Assembly: GCA_905116865.2 (NCBI GenBank)
Contig: CAJHNH020008379.1
Span: forward strand, 311,819 to 375,818
Reading direction: 5' to 3'
DNA: 64,000 nt
Origin: Candidula unifasciata
Lineage: Eukaryota; Mollusca; Gastropoda; Stylommatophora; Geomitridae
Of this stretch, positions 60,830 to 64,000 are shown piece after piece (the stretch's first letter is position 1; each line of letters begins with the position of its first letter). Below the pieces are notes generated by a model, which did not search any database, had not been told where the DNA came from, and saw only the letters and a program-made list of their open reading frames with translations. Position numbers and translations under genes: made by a program.

Positions 60830-61265
60830 ATAGGCAGTGAATGTAATGATCAAGATTTTAAACATTAGAGCCAGTGTTACAGTTATTTCTGCTCCCAGAA
60901 TAGAGGCAGTAAATGTAATTATCTAGATTTTGAACAATAGAGCTAGTGTTACAATTATTATCGTTCCTAGAATGAACAAAGGCAGTGAATGTAATGATCA
61001 AATTTTTAAACAGAGCCAGTGTTACAATTATTACTGCTCCAAGAAAACATATTGGCAGAAATTAAGTGATCAAGTTTTTAGAACAGTAGAGCCAGTGTTA
61101 CAATTATCATACCTCCCAGAATGAATATAGACAATTAATGTAATGATCAAAATTTTAAACAAAAGAGCCTTTGTTACAAGTATTACTGCTCCCAGAAAAC
61201 AAAAGCAGTGAATGAAATCATCAAGATTTTAAACAATAGAGTTAGTGGTACAGGTATAAGTGAAG
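60830..61265 (+). repeat. Tandem repeat, about six units of 70-77 bp
   Basis: Units share GGCAGTGAATGTAATGATCA, AGAGCCAGTGTTACAATTAT and CTGCTCC(A/C)AGAA. Diverged, so old. Preceded by a reversed tRNA-like segment at 60765-60822. Confidence 0.88.
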
Positions 61266-62874
61266 TATAGAATATGTAGTTTTTACTGAAGTCATCATCA
61301 TCATAAGTCTTGTCAGATTATGTAGATTATTTAGACTTTTATTTAGGTCCATGTTGTTCTGTTAATTCCTACAAATGTATAAAGTCATATTTATATTATG
61401 ATGTGACCTTTTTAACCTTCATGTTCAGTTTGACTAAACAAAATGACCAGCTTTGCTAAACATTGAATAAACAGATGCATTGAACAAGGGGAAGTAATAT
61501 TGCTCTTGCGATTTGTCCAGAGATAGCATATTTTCCACATTTGGTGATTGTTGCATTTGCTTGTACATGACCTCCACAATTGTCAAATGTCCTGTTCTAG
61601 GATAGATCTACCTGGTTTGGGCAACTAGCTGAAGATGTGCAATACGGATGACAAACTGAATATCTGTGAACTTCTCAGCTTCATCCCTCAATGGAGCTTA
61701 CGCTCTCAACTGTCTCATTGCAGGTCATCATATACTATGCCAATATGTGCAGCTCATATCACCCCAGTCTTTCATCTCTGTCTATTCTCAGTCTTCTTTG
61801 GTTTCCCTTTATTCCTGTGATCCTGTGCAAATCTCTGTGTTTTAATTGTTCCTTTTTTTTTTCTCTGCTGTTTATCCCTGAGTGGAGCATAGGTTGTCAA
61901 ACAACTCACATCAAGTCATCCTATCATGTGCTGTCCTATGCAGCTCACCCTGCTCTTCCTCCATCTTTGTAACTTCACTTTTGCTTGTTGGTCTGCCTTA
62001 ATTTCTATGCCCTTGTGGGTTCCAGTGGGAATATGTTCTAGTTATATTGTTATGTTTTGTATTTGGAAATTACTTTCTCGCCGTTGTGTTATTATATAAC
62101 AGTTGGTCCAGTATTGTCCCTCAGTATTGTCTGTAATGCTGACTACAAACTCAAATATATGCCTGAGAGCGAGAGCGTGCATGCGTGTACGCGCGAGAGG
62201 GAGATTAAAAGAAGAAACACTCAGAACCACAAAACAAAGAAACCATGACTATTATGGGAAAAAACATTACAAATATAGCAGGAAAGAGGACTGTTTCAGA
62301 TAAACTGGTGGAGGGCTTTTGCCCCCATGTAGGAATAAACGGTAGAAGAAAAAGACATTGTTACAGATAAATTATTGTAAATATTCATGCTGCATGACTT
62401 GTTTATTCTAAACAGCCTCATCTGAATGTCAAGCCATTAAACCACAGAACTGCTTATGCTAATGATCCAATATTACAAGTGACAAGCTGATATTGTTCCT
62501 AATGTTATGTAAAGAGCCTTTTTTCCCCCAGTCATCAGTCCCCTTTCCCTGGGTTATTTAGGAATAAGAGTGCTGTTTAAATTGTTGTGTCTACGTTTTT
62601 CAATGTAGCCGATACAGTTGTTAGCTGAATTTGGATGTTGAATTTTTTTTAGAACTGGTTTTTACATATAAGCTAAAAGATAATCACCATCATATAACAG
62701 GTCCCTTATGTGTGTTCATAATGTGAAGATAGTGGTTGAGCCTCTGTATCTGTCGCATGTCCTAGCAAACATCTGTTAGTAATTTCAGTTACTGGTGTGT
62801 TGTGTGTCTTGCTGAGAAGCTTTTTTACTCCTGTCACTGGGGAAGATGAAACTGATTTTGCTCACCTTGCTTAA

Positions 62875-63000
62875 CTCTATCCGTTCCAAGGAACGCATCA
62901 TATGTTTATAGGTTCCTAACAAGAAGCCCAGTGAACGCAAGATGCACCAATTATACATTTCTCTTTACCACCCTTTGGGCCTCTGATGGGACCGAAAGAG
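62875..63000. mobile_element. TTAA-type MITE (3' flank)
   Basis: Ends CTCTATCCGTTCC and GGGACCGAAAGAG are inverted, with TTAA on both sides (62871-62874, 63001-63004). The interior (AGGAACGCATCATATG; TAGGTTCCTA) is the reverse of the 42290 copy. Confidence 0.78.
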
Positions 63001-63492
63001 TTAAGAACAAGGATAGAAGTTTTATTGAGACCATGCTTGTGTGTGTTGTCCATCAAGATGATGATGACCACTCTTTTTCATCTGGACCTGTACCCATGAC
63101 AACGGCTCTTAAAAAAAAAAAACACCCCATAAAATAAGTATATTTGTGCTTCAGTAAAATATTCTTGTTAATGTCATCAACCATGTAGATCTTGACTAAA
63201 CCAAGACACATTCACTGCCATGAAAACTTGTTATGTGTCCTTGTGACTGTTAAATGTGCCATACTTTATGCTCTGTATACAAGGAACAGATAAGAGATTT
63301 CATTATCAAATGCCTGAATGAGTCAGGATTTAAAGTATATAGATAGAACCTTTGCGATCGTTTAGAAATTAGTATACCTCTTCTCTGACCTTTGATATCC
63401 TGCGTACACCCTGGCGAAAGGTGAAGTTGAAATGATCATTCTGCCACTCAGATCAGGGTTAGTTTCAGGTAAATCTGCCCAAACAAAGTAGG

Positions 63493-63601
63493 TCACTTTT
63501 CATTCACAAGTTTGTTGGGCTGGTCGACTTTCCTGAAGGTTACAGGTGTGTCCCCCTTTACTGTTTGCTTTCCATGTTGTCTTGCATTTACAATTTCATT
63601 T
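63493..63601 (-). CDS. Possible terminal exon of an unknown gene on the minus strand
   Basis: On the minus strand, a pyrimidine-rich stretch ending in CAG (63610-63602) precedes an open frame of 36 codons ending in TGA at 63495-63493. The frame has balanced, charged composition (RNEIVNARQHGKQ...) and shares no repeat family seen elsewhere in the window. A second possible acceptor lies further upstream (TGTATTTCAG near 63640). I do not recognise the protein. It could be the last exon of a gene lying mostly beyond the window, or chance. Confidence 0.22.
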
Positions 63602-64000
63602 CTGAAAAAGAGAATTTTTGGAGTGTTAAAAGCACTGCCGTGCTGAAATACACAACATGCAATATCACTGGCATCGCGGAACACCCCCGTAACCTTAGGC
63701 CAAGGTGACAGGTTCAGAAACTACTAATCAGAAGTGACCTAGTGTGTATATGGGCGGGGCGTGGGGAGATTAACATTACATGTACTCAAATCAGTTGTGT
63801 ACATGTTTGTTTTTTAATTCAGGTTTTTACTTTTATATGCAAGGGAATGACTCAACTCCAGTGTTGAGTGCTAAAGTTTCAGTTGTTGATCACTTGTCAT
63901 TTTTTAAATATGATTTTGTTGTAATGATGGGTTCTGTAGCTTAGAAGTTGTGGATATAATTTCACAATCTAGACATACCATGATTTTTAATTAAAACTGC

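Larger units (their letters stand above)
61270..64000. other. 3' flank, no confirmed gene
   Basis: 61600-62010 holds two relatives of a LINE-tail repeat (TCCCT..ATGGAGC, TGAGTGGAGCATAGG). 63170-63480 and 63700-64000 show nothing recognisable. The TTAA MITE and the candidate minus-strand exon are listed separately. Confidence 0.45.

Overview
This is an animal nuclear genome window. Genes have introns with GT-AG ends (one GC-AG), long introns, and a dense load of LINE relics, tRNA-derived SINEs, MITEs and satellites. There are no operons or ribosome binding sites. The repeat mix (LINE relics with RNase H domains resembling the I/Nimbus group, RTE-like LINE tails, a mariner relic, several tRNA-headed SINEs) suggests a mollusc, probably a gastropod. 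That assignment is inference from repeat character, not a database match.

One host gene is well supported. It lies on the + strand from 18596 to 59651 and has 18 coding exons. All 17 splice junctions keep one reading frame, giving a predicted protein of 722 residues. It is a full-length member of the M3 peptidase family (oligopeptidase A / thimet oligopeptidase group). Exon 1 encodes a basic, acid-free leader that looks like a mitochondrial presequence. The surprise is at the active site. The HEXXH zinc motif has become Q-E-F-G-N (residues 513-517), the third zinc ligand Glu is Arg543, and the substrate loop HxxxGGY has become S640...E644-L645-Y646. The fold-defining sequence around these positions is conserved and the frame is open, so this looks like a maintained pseudoenzyme rather than a dead gene.

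Layout. 1-18595: no convincing host exon; SINEs, LINE fragments of two clades, MITEs and microsatellites, with a LINE tail ending about 330 bp before the start codon. 18596-26283: exon 1 and a 7.6 kb intron holding a foldback element with 8-bp target duplications and two I-like LINE copies. 26284-40462: exons 2-9, separated by SINEs, a mariner relic and LINE scraps. 40463-59651: exons 9-18, separated by tandem arrays, a piggyBac-like deletion derivative, a hAT MITE, SINEs and RTE-like LINE pieces. 59652-64000: 3' flank with a 72-bp tandem repeat, a TTAA-flanked MITE and one possible minus-strand terminal exon.

A second theme is that tandem repeats in this gene grow out of exon-intron boundaries. 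An approximately 27-unit array is built on the exon 9 donor site, a short array on the exon 8 acceptor, and a partial copy of exon 15 with its donor region introduces a 23-bp minisatellite. These create many decoy splice sites. Some exon 9 units could act as in-frame 36-nt mini-exons.
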